The translations under genes were made by a program, and so were the position numbers. Below are positions 17,352 through 27,211 of a stretch of 64,000 nt of DNA, one piece after another (position 1 is the first letter of the stretch; each line of letters begins with the position of its first letter). The DNA lies in NCBI RefSeq assembly GCF_021538615.1, contig NZ_JAJHIZ010000003.1, forward strand, positions 3,844,001 through 3,908,000, in the 5' to 3' direction. Under the pieces are notes generated by a model. That model was not told the DNA's origin and did no database searches. It saw nothing but the letters and a program-made list of their open reading frames with translations. Source of the DNA: Niabella agricola. GTDB lineage: Bacteria; Bacteroidota; Bacteroidia; Chitinophagales; Chitinophagaceae.

Positions 17352-17512
17352 CTTCTGTTTTTTAAAGTTTATAATCGTTAATGTTCCCGGAACCGGCTAA
17401 AATGTGCGAACCTGCCCTGTTCTTTATTATAAAAATAAATGATTCATATACAAACCCGGCAATTTAACCAAAGGTTCTCCGGATTCTGCACCTATGTGAT
17501 TTGCAATTTTAT

Positions 17513-17520
17513 TACCTTCG
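17513..17520 (+). promoter_or_regulatory. Putative -7 element (TACCTTCG) of guaA
   Basis: One mismatch from TAnnTTTG, 6 nt before the guaA ATG. The same variant precedes the coiled-coil gene at 20926, and the placement mirrors that of guaB. Confidence 0.4.
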
Positions 17521-17526
17521 CGCATC

Positions 17527-19062
17527 ATGACCGAAAAAATCTTAATACTTGATTTTGGCTCCCAGTATACCCAGCTCATTGCACGCAGCGTAAGGGAAGC
17601 CAATGTTTATTGCGAAATCATTCCTTATTCCAAGTCATTTGAATTCGAAGGCAATTTAAAAGGAATTATCCTTTCCGGATCGCCCTTTTCGGTAAATGAT
17701 GAAAATGCGCCGGTTATCAGCGTAAAAAGTCTCCTGGGACAGGTGCCGGTTTTGGGCATTTGTTATGGAGCACAACTTTCTACCAAGCTCTTTGGCGGAA
17801 GAGTAGAGAAAAGCAGTAAACGGGAGTATGGAAGGGCACAGATGCAGATCGGCCAGGCGGGAGATCCATTAATGAAAGCCGTAGAGGCCCGGAGCCAGGT
17901 ATGGATGAGCCATGGTGACAGCATTCTGGAACTTCCTGCAGATTTTAAAGTGCTGGCCACTACAGAAAGCATACCGGTAGCGGCATTTAAATATTCCGGA
18001 GCAGCGCAACCGCTTTATGGGTTGCAGTTTCATCCCGAGGTATACCACAGCATTGAAGGAAAAAAAATATTAAAGAATTTTCTTACGGATATCTGCGGCT
18101 GCAGCCAGGACTGGACACCGGCGCACTTTATTACCGATACGGTAAATGAGCTGCGTGAAAAGATCGGCGATCGTAAAGTGATCATGGCATTGAGTGGTGG
18201 GGTAGACAGTACTGTTGCGGCTACGCTGATTCATAAAGCGATCGGAAGCCGGTTGTATGGTATTTTTGTAGACAACGGGGTACTGCGAAAAGGCGAGTTT
18301 GAGCAGGTGCTGGAAACCTATAAACAACTGGGGCTGAATATTAAAGGCGTTGATGCCAAGGCCACTTTTTATAAAGAATTAAAAGACAACCCCGATCCTG
18401 AGACCAAGCGGAAGATTATTGGCCGTCTCTTTATTGACGTGTTTCAGGAAGAAGCCAATCAATTAACGGATATCAGTTTCCTGGGTCAGGGAACTATTTA
18501 CCCCGATGTGATCGAAAGTGTTTCGGTACATGGTCCTTCGGTAACGATTAAATCGCATCACAATGTAGGCGGACTTCCGGAAAAAATGCACCTCTCCCTG
18601 GTGGAGCCCCTGCGCTTTCTTTTTAAAGACGAAGTAAGAAAAGTAGGCCGTGAGCTGGGAATACCCGCTGAACTGATCGACCGGCACCCGTTCCCGGGAC
18701 CTGGTCTGGCAATTCGTATATTGGGTGAGGTAACCGAAGAAAAAGTCAAATTATTGCAGGAAGCGGATGCCATCTACATCAATGCACTAAAAGAAAGTGG
18801 TTTGTATGCAACGGTTTGGCAGGCCGGAACAATCTTATTACCGGTAAAGAGTGTAGGTGTAATGGGAGATGAGCGTACGTATGAGTATACTGTAGCTTTG
18901 CGGGCAGTAACCAGTGTAGATGGTATGACGGCGGACTGGGCGCATCTTCCTTATGATTTCCTGGCCAATGTTTCCAACGAAATCTGCAACAATGTAAGGG
19001 GAATCAACCGCGTGGTTTATGATATCAGCAGCAAACCGCCGGCTACCATAGAATGGGAATAA
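17527..19062 (+). CDS. guaA: GMP synthase (glutamine-hydrolysing)
   Basis: Converts XMP to GMP using ATP and glutamine. The 511-residue protein has an N-terminal class I glutaminase (catalytic Cys79 in GICYGAQ, His/Glu in LQFHPEVYH near 173), an ATP pyrophosphatase domain with PP-loop [12 protein letters not shown] near residue 220, and the C-terminal dimerisation domain ending PPATIEWE. All expected catalytic residues are present. It follows guaB in the pathway and shares its start-proximal promoter design. Confidence 0.98.
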   Translation: MTEKILILDFGSQYTQLIARSVREANVYCEIIPYSKSFEFEGNLKGIILSGSPFSVNDENAPVISVKSLLGQVPVLGICYGAQLSTKLFGGRVEKSSKREYGRAQMQIGQAGDPLMKAVEARSQVWMSHGDSILELPADFKVLATTESIPVAAFKYSGAAQPLYGLQFHPEVYHSIEGKKILKNFLTDICGCSQDWTPAHFITDTVNELREKIGDRKVIMALSGGVDSTVAATLIHKAIGSRLYGIFVDNGVLRKGEFEQVLETYKQLGLNIKGVDAKATFYKELKDNPDPETKRKIIGRLFIDVFQEEANQLTDISFLGQGTIYPDVIESVSVHGPSVTIKSHHNVGGLPEKMHLSLVEPLRFLFKDEVRKVGRELGIPAELIDRHPFPGPGLAIRILGEVTEEKVKLLQEADAIYINALKESGLYATVWQAGTILLPVKSVGVMGDERTYEYTVALRAVTSVDGMTADWAHLPYDFLANVSNEICNNVRGINRVVYDISSKPPATIEWE

Positions 19063-19143
19063 TATTTGCTAAGGATATACCGGTTTCCCGGGTCGGTCTT
19101 TTTGCAACATGCCGGTAACCGGTGATCAAATATTCTTGTGACT

Positions 19144-20307
19144 ATGAAGAAATTATCATTATTTGTACTCCTTGCCGTTGGCCATGTTATGGCAGTAACG
19201 GCACAGGTAGCGGGCTCTCAACGGCATAAAATGGCCATTTTTACCCCTTTATACCTGGATGACGCCTTTAGTGCAGACGGATCGTACAATTACAGCGGTA
19301 AATCGTTTCCCAAAACATCCATACCCGGCTTGGAGTTTTATCATGGAGCGTCGATGGCCATCGACTCCCTTGACCGGCTGAATGTTCCGCTGGATATTTA
19401 CGTTTATGACTCCCGGTCGGCAAAAATGCCGCTGGAAAGCCAGGTGAATAAGGCCGCATCCGACGGTGTGGAGCTGATCATTGCCAACTGCGCCATCAGC
19501 GAGCTGGACCGGTTATCAAAACTGGCAGCTTCAAAAAAGATCGCACTGGTAAATGCGGTGGTACCTAATGACGGAAATGTACGGGACAATCCTTATTTCG
19601 TGGTGATGAACCCTACCCTGCCCACACAGGGAGAGCAGATCTATGCTTACCTCAAAAAGAATTATCCCGGTCAGCAGATTATTTATCTTACCCGTAAAGG
19701 GGCTTCTGAAAACTACCTGCGGTCTGTTTTTGAAACCCTCAACAAACTGGACCGGACTACTGCCATGCACATCAAATTTACAGATGTCAAGGACTCGCTG
19801 TCACAGTCCCAGATCACGGCTAATCTTTTTACAGACCGCCCCTCGTTGTTTGTGATCGGATCGCTGGATAATAGCTTCTCGGAAAAACTGCTCGCCCAGC
19901 TGTCAAGACTGAGTAAAACCTATCCCCGGATCACCATAATGGGAATGCCCACCTGGGACAACCTGAACTTCTCAAAGTATAAAGGGTTGGACCTGGTGTA
20001 CAGTACCCCGTTTTACAGCTCGAGGCTGGATGTAACCAGCCGTAATATCATCAGCTATTATAACTCGAAGATGTATGCAAGGCCTTCGGACCTTGTGTTT
20101 CGGGGTTATGATCTTACCTACCGGTTTGGCCGCCTGTTAAACCAATATGGCAAAAACCTTGAGGCGATGCTGGCGAGCAAGGATGTCCGGGTATTTTACG
20201 ATTATGATATTCAGCCGGTGAGCAAGATCAATAAACTGGACTATTACGAAAACAAAAAGCTGTACTTCCTGGAATATTCCAATGGCAGCTTTAAAAGGGT
20301 TCGCTGA
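19144..20307 (+). CDS. Exported periplasmic-binding-protein-fold protein (type 1, Peripla_BP_6-like)
   Basis: I use the ATG at 19144, giving a signal peptide (MKKLSLFVLLAVGHVMAVTAQ) and 387 residues; a GTG at 19138 would add two residues. The mature protein follows the two-lobe type 1 binding-protein pattern: IAIFTPLYLDDAF-like opening, FYHGASMAIDSL, a VELIIANCAISEL turn, QIIYLTRKGA and MGMPTWDNL segments. Bacteroidota carry such proteins, often with a LysM domain, without a dedicated ABC transporter; none is encoded next to this one. The ligand is unknown. Confidence 0.75.
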   Translation: MKKLSLFVLLAVGHVMAVTAQVAGSQRHKMAIFTPLYLDDAFSADGSYNYSGKSFPKTSIPGLEFYHGASMAIDSLDRLNVPLDIYVYDSRSAKMPLESQVNKAASDGVELIIANCAISELDRLSKLAASKKIALVNAVVPNDGNVRDNPYFVVMNPTLPTQGEQIYAYLKKNYPGQQIIYLTRKGASENYLRSVFETLNKLDRTTAMHIKFTDVKDSLSQSQITANLFTDRPSLFVIGSLDNSFSEKLLAQLSRLSKTYPRITIMGMPTWDNLNFSKYKGLDLVYSTPFYSSRLDVTSRNIISYYNSKMYARPSDLVFRGYDLTYRFGRLLNQYGKNLEAMLASKDVRVFYDYDIQPVSKINKLDYYENKKLYFLEYSNGSFKRVR

Positions 20308-20320
20308 TACCGGGGAGGGA

Positions 20321-20926
20321 TCAGTTGTTTTTAAGATCATCCAGTATGCTTTTTTGAGAGGCAATGACCTTGGATTGTTTTTGTTGTTCTTCGAGGTTTT
20401 TTTGCATTTTTTCTTCAAGTTCCTTGTAACTTTCTTTCAGGGATTGTAGTTTTTGCTCTTCTGAAACCAGGAGGTCTTCTTGTTTCTTTATCTGGAAGAT
20501 GGTATTGCTCCGTTTTACATCCGGTGCCAGGCTTTCCAGGAAGGCCTTTCCGTTGGCAGCAAGCACCACGGCGTCACCGACCACATTATTGCCTCCCTCC
20601 ATGATCATATACAGGGTTGTTTTCTCTTTTCCGCTTTTGCCGGAGGGCATGGTTTTAAAGGTGTAGTCCAGCACCGACCGCGTAATGGAGGGGATGGCGC
20701 TGTTGTTATAGGAAATGAACCCCTTGTTAGCGGTATAGCTTAAACGGAGATCCGCCATTTTAGCTTTGAGCGCGTTTTCCACCACCGCCACCGGGTAATC
20801 GTATTCAACGGCGAGTGCCGGCTGATCGATCTTTTTATACCGGACTTTTCCTTCGTAGGCCTTTTGTGCAAAAGAAACAGTGCCGCCCAGTGTAAACAAA
20901 GCCAAAATCAACGAAAACTTTTTCAT
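20321..20926 (-). CDS. Exported coiled-coil protein of unknown function
   Basis: A 201-residue protein with a signal peptide (MKKFSLILALFTLGGTVSFAQ). The first 145 residues look like a small beta-rich domain; residues about 150-201 are a strongly charged coiled coil (heptads in SLKESYKELEEKMQKNLEEQ). Convergent with the binding-protein gene, 13 nt apart. A TACCTTCG element at 20959-20966 is a likely promoter. No family is recognised. Confidence 0.78.
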   Translation of the reverse strand: MKKFSLILALFTLGGTVSFAQKAYEGKVRYKKIDQPALAVEYDYPVAVVENALKAKMADLRLSYTANKGFISYNNSAIPSITRSVLDYTFKTMPSGKSGKEKTTLYMIMEGGNNVVGDAVVLAANGKAFLESLAPDVKRSNTIFQIKKQEDLLVSEEQKLQSLKESYKELEEKMQKNLEEQQKQSKVIASQKSILDDLKNN

Positions 20927-20958
20927 GTTAATTTGTATTTTTATAGAATGATGTATTG

Positions 20959-20966
20959 CGAAGGTA
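20959..20966 (-). promoter_or_regulatory. Putative -7 element (TACCTTCG)
   Basis: Same one-mismatch variant as at guaA, minus strand, 32 nt upstream of the ATG of the coiled-coil gene. Confidence 0.4.
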
Positions 20967-21024
20967 AAAAGATGTTATTCCAACCCCAAATTTTACCCGG
21001 TAATACCATTTAGCGGAAGAACAG

Positions 21025-21032
21025 TACATTTG
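21025..21032 (+). promoter_or_regulatory. Putative -7 element (TACATTTG) of the flippase gene
   Basis: Exact TAnnTTTG match 20 nt upstream of the TTG start at 21053. Confidence 0.5.
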
Positions 21033-21052
21033 TTAAATAATACAATGATCCA

Positions 21053-22561
21053 TTGAGCGGCATTAAACAACTGGCAGGACAAACTATTTGGTACGGCTTA
21101 AGCAATGTGTTAACCAGATTAATCGGATTTCTTCTGACGCCCATTTTAACCTACCTGATGGTAGATTCAAAAGGAGTGAAGGAGTTCGGAGACTTTAGCT
21201 TATTGTACGCCTGGATTGGTGTCGCAAATATTATATATACCTATGGATTGGAAACCGGTTATTTTCGGTTTAGCAGCGATGCAGGTGTTTCTCAACGGCA
21301 ACTTTTCAATTCAACTTTTGGTTCACACGTCATCACTACAATCGTATTAAGTGCAGTTCTTTTCTATTTCAATCATCCCATTGCCGAATTTTTAGAAATC
21401 GGAACACTTCCCCGGATCATTGTAATTACGGTGATTATTATGGGGTTTGACACCCTCTCCACCATTCCGTTTGCCAAGTTAAGGCAGGAGAACCGGCCAC
21501 GCCGGTACGCTTTCATAAAAGTATTTGGAGTATTAATAAATATAGCCCTGGTCGTACTGTTTGTGTACTATATTCCCAAGCATTTCTCGGGATCAGAGAA
21601 TTATTTGGTTAAGTGGTTGCTGCATCAAAATAGAGTTACCTTATTGGTCCTGGCAAATTTGGCGCAGGCTTTTTTTGTATTTCTGTTTTTATTTCCTGAA
21701 TGGAGGCAATTCCGGTTCAGTATTGATACAACACTTTTGAAAAAGGTATTGCAGTATAGCTTACCCATGATTGTTATTGGTCTTGCCGGAATGGTGAATG
21801 AGGTAATGGACCGGCAGATGTTGAAAAGTTTCCTGCCCCATTCAATGGATGAAAATATGCGCATCGTAGGTATCTATTCCGCCAATTACAAAATATCCAT
21901 TTTTATAACCATGTTTATACAGGCGTTTCGTATGGCTGCAGAGCCCTTTTTTTTCCGGCAAAAAAATGCAGTCAATGCCCGGCAAACTTACGCCCGTGTT
22001 ATGAAATGGTTTGTTATTACACTTTGCATTGCATATCTGTTTACCGGGTTGTATCTTCATATCTGGCAGCACCTGATTGGCAAAGAGTACCGGTCTGGCC
22101 TCGGCATTGTACCAATATTGTTAATGGCTAATGTTTTTTTAGGAATTTACTATAATCTTTCAGCTTGGTACAAATTAACCGATAAAATGTATTGGGGCAT
22201 TATCATTACAATTTTAGGCGCGGTAATAACTTTAATTGGGAACTATCTGTTTATACCCAGGTTTGAAATGTATGCTGGTGCAACGGTAACCATGATCTGT
22301 TATGGGTCAATGGTGGTATTGGCTTATTTGCTGGGCCAGAAATATTACCGGATACCCTATGCCTGGAAGAAACTCGTGGCATATATTTTTATAACGGTTC
22401 TGTTGTTTTGGATCAATAGTAAGGTAGGCTCTCTGATCAGTAACTTCTGGTTAAAAACGATTTCCGCAACTTTTTTTATGGGTGTGTTTCTGTATTTTAT
22501 CGGTCGCGTGGAAAAAAAGGAATTGAAAGCATTACCGGTCATCGGGAAATTTATCCGGTAG
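21053..22561 (+). CDS. Polysaccharide flippase (Wzx/MATE-like, MOP superfamily)
   Basis: A 502-residue integral membrane protein with about 12-14 hydrophobic segments and the family's opening GIKQLAGQTIWYGLSNVLTR. Members flip lipid-linked oligosaccharides to the periplasmic face. No ATG fits: a stop at 21038-21040 closes the frame upstream and the TTG at 21053 is the only usable start. That TTG overlaps the stop of a three-codon mini-ORF (ATG ATC CAT TGA, 21045-21056), a possible translational coupling device. No glycosyltransferase genes are adjacent, so the glycan is unknown. The gene looks AT-richer than its neighbours. Confidence 0.88.
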   Translation: MSGIKQLAGQTIWYGLSNVLTRLIGFLLTPILTYLMVDSKGVKEFGDFSLLYAWIGVANIIYTYGLETGYFRFSSDAGVSQRQLFNSTFGSHVITTIVLSAVLFYFNHPIAEFLEIGTLPRIIVITVIIMGFDTLSTIPFAKLRQENRPRRYAFIKVFGVLINIALVVLFVYYIPKHFSGSENYLVKWLLHQNRVTLLVLANLAQAFFVFLFLFPEWRQFRFSIDTTLLKKVLQYSLPMIVIGLAGMVNEVMDRQMLKSFLPHSMDENMRIVGIYSANYKISIFITMFIQAFRMAAEPFFFRQKNAVNARQTYARVMKWFVITLCIAYLFTGLYLHIWQHLIGKEYRSGLGIVPILLMANVFLGIYYNLSAWYKLTDKMYWGIIITILGAVITLIGNYLFIPRFEMYAGATVTMICYGSMVVLAYLLGQKYYRIPYAWKKLVAYIFITVLLFWINSKVGSLISNFWLKTISATFFMGVFLYFIGRVEKKELKALPVIGKFIR

Positions 22562-22601
22562 AATTCTTTGACCTTTAACGAACCGGTCTTGCAGTTTGCT
22601 T

Positions 22602-24752
22602 ATGTTTAATTCCGGCTTATTTTTGTCAAAAGCTGTTTTTATTTCCGGGTATAACAACATATTGTCCAGCCCCATAGGCTATTTAAAAGGGGTGGGGCCG
22701 CAACGGGCCGAGCTGCTGCAAAAGGAGCTGGGGGTTTTTACCTTTGGCGACCTGTTGCTGCATTACCCTTTTCGGCATGTAGATAAAACCCGGGTAACGC
22801 CTGTTGCCGCGCTTGTTCCGGGAGAGGAATATGCGCAGGTGGCCGGATTGTTGTCGCCGTTTGAATTGATCGGAGAGCGGCGTGCGCGCCGGCTTACCGC
22901 CCAGATCCGGGATAAAACCGGCACGCTGGAGCTGGTGTGGTTTCAAAGTATCAGCCTTATTCAAAAAGTGATCCAGCCCGGGCAGCCCTACCTGGTATAT
23001 GGAAAGGTTTCCTTTTTTATGGGGAAGCCCCAGATTGTACATCCGGAAATGGAACCCTGGGACCCCGAAAGGCTGAAAGGAAAAGATTTCCTGGAGCCCG
23101 TATACCCGTCTACCGAAAAACTGAAAGCAAAAAACCTGGGGGGGCGACAGATCGGGAAATTGACGGCGGCGCTGGTAGCACATCTTACCGAACGCGATCT
23201 GCCGGAGAACCTTCCGTTGAAAATGCGGGAAAGCCTGCGGCTGATGCCCCGTTTTGATGCCTTTCGCAATATTCACTTTCCCCAAACTGCCGCACTGTAC
23301 GAGGCGGCGGTGCGCCGTTTAAAGTTTGAAGAGATCTTTTTTGCGCAACTGCGGATGAATTTACTGCGATGGGAGCGGCACCGGTTCTCCCGGGGGGTGG
23401 TATTTGAAAAAGTCGGTGAACTCTTTAATCGTTTTTACAAGGAGTGCCTGCCCTTTGAATTAACCAATGCCCAGAAACGGGTCCTAAAAGAAATTCGCAT
23501 CGATACCGGCAGGGGCAAACAAATGAACCGGCTGCTACAGGGCGATGTGGGAAGTGGTAAAACCATTGTAGCCTTGCTCAATATGCTGCTGGCGGCTGAT
23601 AACGGGTTTCAGGCGGTATTGATGGCACCCACAGAGATCCTGGCGCGGCAACACTTCCAGGGCATTAAAGAACTGCTGGAACCATTGCCGGTGGAAGTGG
23701 CCATTTTGACTGGTACCACTAAGGGAAAAGAGCGCCGGTTGTTATTGGAGCGGCTTGCGGCGGGGGAGATCCAGATCCTGGTTGGAACCCATGCCGTGAT
23801 TGAAGATCCGGTTAAATTTTTCAACCTGGGTCTGGTGATTGTTGATGAGCAGCACCGCTTTGGCGTGGCACAGCGGGCAAGACTCTGGGATAAGGCACCC
23901 ATCCCTCCGCATGTGCTGGTAATGACGGCCACACCCATTCCTCGTACGCTGGCCATGACCGCCTACGGCGACCTGGATTACAGCGTCATCGACGAATTGC
24001 CGCCGGGACGGAAACCAATACAAACAGTGCACCGGTATGAGAACGACCGCAGTATGGTGATGGATTTTCTGAAGGCAGAGATTGCCCTGGGGAGGCAGGT
24101 ATATGTGATCTTTCCGCTGATTGAAGAAAGCGAGAAGCTGGACTACGAGAACCTGATGCAGGGCTATGAAGAAATAAAGACCTATTTCCCCGAGCCGCAG
24201 TACTGGATCAGCATGGTGCATGGAAAAATGCCGGCCCATCAGAAGGAAGAAAATATGCGGCGGTTTGTGACGCATGATACCCAGATTATGGTCGCTACCA
24301 CGGTAATAGAGGTGGGCGTTAACGTGCCCAACGCATCGGTGATGTTAATTGAAAGCTCCGAAAAGTTCGGATTATCGCAGCTGCACCAGTTGCGGGGCCG
24401 GGTGGGGAGAGGCGCGGAAAAAAGCTATTGCATCCTGCTTACCGGTAAAAAACTGGGCAATGAAGCCCGCGAACGGATGAAGATCATGACGTCTACCAAT
24501 AATGGTTTTGTGATTGCTGAAAAGGACCTGGAACTGCGGGGGCCGGGCGAAATAGAGGGTACCCGGCAAAGCGGTGCTTTAAGCTTTAAACTGGTAGATA
24601 TTGTAAACGACCGGGCGATGGTGGAAGCGGCAAAGCAGGAATGCGAGCAGATCTTAAAAGAAGATCCGGACCTCTCTCAGCCCGAACACGAGGTGCTGAA
24701 AGACTTTCTGCGTTCGCAGAAGGGAAAAACGGTGTGGAGTAAGATTTCTTAG
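22602..24752 (+). CDS. recG: ATP-dependent DNA helicase RecG
   Basis: RecG remodels stalled forks and Holliday junctions. The protein of about 716 residues has the N-terminal wedge/OB domain (SSPIGYLKGVGPQRAELL to about residue 280), helicase motif I GDVGSGKT near 317, DEQH box (VDEQHRFG) near 415, motif III MTATPIPRT and motif VI QLRGRVGRG. The start is uncertain: ATG 22602 gives about 20 non-conserved residues before the conserved region, and a perfect -7 element (TATTTTTG, 22618-22625) lies inside that stretch. A TTG at 22662 is the alternative. Confidence 0.96.
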   Translation: MFNSGLFLSKAVFISGYNNILSSPIGYLKGVGPQRAELLQKELGVFTFGDLLLHYPFRHVDKTRVTPVAALVPGEEYAQVAGLLSPFELIGERRARRLTAQIRDKTGTLELVWFQSISLIQKVIQPGQPYLVYGKVSFFMGKPQIVHPEMEPWDPERLKGKDFLEPVYPSTEKLKAKNLGGRQIGKLTAALVAHLTERDLPENLPLKMRESLRLMPRFDAFRNIHFPQTAALYEAAVRRLKFEEIFFAQLRMNLLRWERHRFSRGVVFEKVGELFNRFYKECLPFELTNAQKRVLKEIRIDTGRGKQMNRLLQGDVGSGKTIVALLNMLLAADNGFQAVLMAPTEILARQHFQGIKELLEPLPVEVAILTGTTKGKERRLLLERLAAGEIQILVGTHAVIEDPVKFFNLGLVIVDEQHRFGVAQRARLWDKAPIPPHVLVMTATPIPRTLAMTAYGDLDYSVIDELPPGRKPIQTVHRYENDRSMVMDFLKAEIALGRQVYVIFPLIEESEKLDYENLMQGYEEIKTYFPEPQYWISMVHGKMPAHQKEENMRRFVTHDTQIMVATTVIEVGVNVPNASVMLIESSEKFGLSQLHQLRGRVGRGAEKSYCILLTGKKLGNEARERMKIMTSTNNGFVIAEKDLELRGPGEIEGTRQSGALSFKLVDIVNDRAMVEAAKQECEQILKEDPDLSQPEHEVLKDFLRSQKGKTVWSKIS

Positions 24753-25006
24753 AGCTAGGCATCAGTTTTGAGAGATTGAGAATCGAGACCGCCACCATTG
24801 AAATGGAATTTGAAGATCACATGGCTGATTTGAGGAACGAATTACAAACGTCTGTTATCGGATTGTTGGTATACGGAATCGGGTTTTCAGTCTTTAATAT
24901 CTCATTTCTCAGATCTCAATTCTGATTTTTATATCATTTTTTCCTTTCCCAAATTTCCCCGAATTTTACGCCTCCTAAATTTATAGACTGTTCGTAAAAA
25001 AGACTA

Positions 25007-26425
25007 ATGGCAGACAAAAAGATCACGGCGGAACATATTGAGGCTTTTAAGCAGATTGTGGGTGCCACTCATGTAATCATAGACGCAGAATCACTGGAGT
25101 TTTATTCGCACGACGAAACGGAAACGCTTCATTTTGTACCTGAAGTGGTGGTAAAGCCCGGAAGTACAGAAGAAGTATCCGCATTATTTAAGATCTGTAA
25201 CCGGGATCTGATCCCTGTTACCCCGCGGGGCGGAGGTACGGGTTTGAGTGGCGGCGCCCTGGCACATCTGGGCGGCGTAGTGCTTTCTACCGAACGTTTG
25301 AACCGGATCCTGGATATTGATGAGCGGAACCTGCAGGTAACCACAGAGCCCGGCGTGATCACCGAAGTGCTGCAAAATGCCGTAAAAGAAAAAGGATTGT
25401 TTTACCCGCCAGATCCCAGCAGTCGTGGTACCTGTTTTATCGGGGGCAATATTGCGGAGAACAGCGGAGGCCCCAAAGCGGTAAAATACGGTGTGGTAAA
25501 GGATTACGTACTGAACCTGGAGGCTGTGTTACCTACCGGGGAAATCATCTGGACGGGCGCCAATGTATTGAAGAATGCTACCGGCTATAACCTTACGCAG
25601 CTGCTGGTAGGCAGTGAAGGTACGCTGGCCCTGGTTACGAAAATTGTATTGAAGCTTATACCCCTTCCAAAATATGACCTGCTGATGCTGGCTCCTTTTG
25701 CCTCTCTCGAAAAAGCAAGTGAGGCGGTAAGTGCTATTTTCAGGGCAGGCTTTAACCCCAGTGCGCTGGAACTGGTAGAGATCGATGCATTAAAGATCGT
25801 AAGCCAGATGGTAGACAGCTATGTGGTGCCGGTAAACGATGATATAGCAGCCCACCTGGTGGTAGAAGTGGATGGCAATAACCTGGATGTACTGATGCAG
25901 GAAATGGAACAGATCGCACTATTGCTGGAACAATATGAGGCCGGGGAGCTTTTCTTTGCAGATGATGCCCAGCAAAAAGAAGAGTTATGGAAACTGCGCA
26001 GAAGAACCGCAGAGGCGGTAAAATCTTCGGGATATACCATTGAAGAAGATACTGTGGTTCCCCGTGCGGAACTGCCCAAACTGATCAAAGGTGTAAAGGA
26101 ACTGGGCCGGAAATACGACTTTCATGCAGTTTGTTACGGACATGCCGGTGACGGCAATCTGCACGTACGTATCAAAAAGGAAGGTAATAAAAACAGCCTG
26201 AACGATCCGGAAATGAATGCCATACTGCGGGAATTGTTTAAATTGGTAAAAAGTTTGGGAGGTACCATCAGCGGTGAACATGGCATCGGGCTGATCCAGA
26301 AAACCTATATGGACATTGTATTTGAACAACGCCAGCTTCAGGTTATGCGCGACATTAAGAAGGCTTTTGATCCCAATAATATTTTAAACGCCGGGAAGAT
26401 ATTTGATGCCGAAGCATCGATATAA
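25007..26425 (+). CDS. FAD-linked oxidase, GlcD-like (glycolate or D-lactate dehydrogenase)
   Basis: A 472-residue flavoprotein. Residues about 40-180 form the FAD-binding (PCMH-type) domain with PVTPRGGGTGLSGGA and the ENSGGPKAVKYGV motif, and the C-terminal half is the FAD-oxidase C domain with CYGHAGDGNLHVR and the hallmark ISGEHGIG near residue 425. This pattern fits GlcD or D-lactate dehydrogenase; the two cannot be told apart from sequence. No GlcE or GlcF partner genes are adjacent, which favours a stand-alone 2-hydroxyacid dehydrogenase. Confidence 0.9.
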   Translation: MADKKITAEHIEAFKQIVGATHVIIDAESLEFYSHDETETLHFVPEVVVKPGSTEEVSALFKICNRDLIPVTPRGGGTGLSGGALAHLGGVVLSTERLNRILDIDERNLQVTTEPGVITEVLQNAVKEKGLFYPPDPSSRGTCFIGGNIAENSGGPKAVKYGVVKDYVLNLEAVLPTGEIIWTGANVLKNATGYNLTQLLVGSEGTLALVTKIVLKLIPLPKYDLLMLAPFASLEKASEAVSAIFRAGFNPSALELVEIDALKIVSQMVDSYVVPVNDDIAAHLVVEVDGNNLDVLMQEMEQIALLLEQYEAGELFFADDAQQKEELWKLRRRTAEAVKSSGYTIEEDTVVPRAELPKLIKGVKELGRKYDFHAVCYGHAGDGNLHVRIKKEGNKNSLNDPEMNAILRELFKLVKSLGGTISGEHGIGLIQKTYMDIVFEQRQLQVMRDIKKAFDPNNILNAGKIFDAEASI

Positions 26426-26455
26426 ACAAGGCGATAGCACATAAAACCGTTGAAT

Positions 26456-27139
26456 ATGAAAAGAATGATCTGTATGGCCTGTATGCTGGGAACGGCACTG
26501 TTGCTCACCATTGCATCGCATGCGCAGCAGGACGACCCGGTTGAGGTAAGAAACGCCAACAAAGAACAACCTTTTGAGGAAAAAGGATTTAAAAAAGAAA
26601 ACCTGTTTACTGGCGGAGGCGTAACGGCCTCTTTTTATTCGGGGGGCAGTGTGCTAGGCGCCAGCCCGGTAATCGGCTATAAATTCAACGATTATTTTGA
26701 TGGCGGTATTGTGCTGAACTATGTGTACAACGGGGCAAGGGATATATGGGGCGGCAATGACAAGCTGCGGCAGCATGTTTGGGGACCAGGGGCGTTCTTG
26801 AGGGCCTATCCGATCAGCTTCTTATTCCTCCAGGCACAGTTTGAGCAAAACTTTACCAATGAACGCTATACCTCTTCAAGGAACAGCTCCGTACCTTCTT
26901 ATAAAATCAATGCCAATGCCCCTTCCTTGTTATTGGGCGGCGGCTATTCTACAGGCCGTATAAAAGGAGGCACCACCTTCTTTTATATTTCGGTGCTGGC
27001 GGACGTATTAAAAAACTGGAACAGTCCTTATGTAGATAAACGGTATGATGACTATGGAAATAAAAAACCGGTGATTATTCCGGTAATACGTGCTGGTGTA
27101 AATGTAGGCCTGTTCCAGGGAAGATACGGACGGTATTGA
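26456..27139 (+). CDS. Putative outer-membrane beta-barrel protein
   Basis: A 227-residue exported protein (signal MKRMICMACMLGTALLLTIASHAQ from the ATG at 26456; a TTG 6 nt upstream is less likely). The mature region shows alternating hydrophobic and polar residues in strand-length segments (GGGVTASFYSGGSVLGASP, DGGIVLNYVYNG, FLFLQAQFEQNF) and ends in an aromatic-rich strand, the pattern of an 8-stranded barrel. Family not recognised; no functional clue from neighbours. Confidence 0.7.
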   Translation: MKRMICMACMLGTALLLTIASHAQQDDPVEVRNANKEQPFEEKGFKKENLFTGGGVTASFYSGGSVLGASPVIGYKFNDYFDGGIVLNYVYNGARDIWGGNDKLRQHVWGPGAFLRAYPISFLFLQAQFEQNFTNERYTSSRNSSVPSYKINANAPSLLLGGGYSTGRIKGGTTFFYISVLADVLKNWNSPYVDKRYDDYGNKKPVIIPVIRAGVNVGLFQGRYGRY

Positions 27140-27211
27140 TATGCGGAATGCCACGGTTTGATTCTTAAGGGAGATCTGCGCCCGTTATTGCCACCATTTC
27201 TATAGCTGCAA

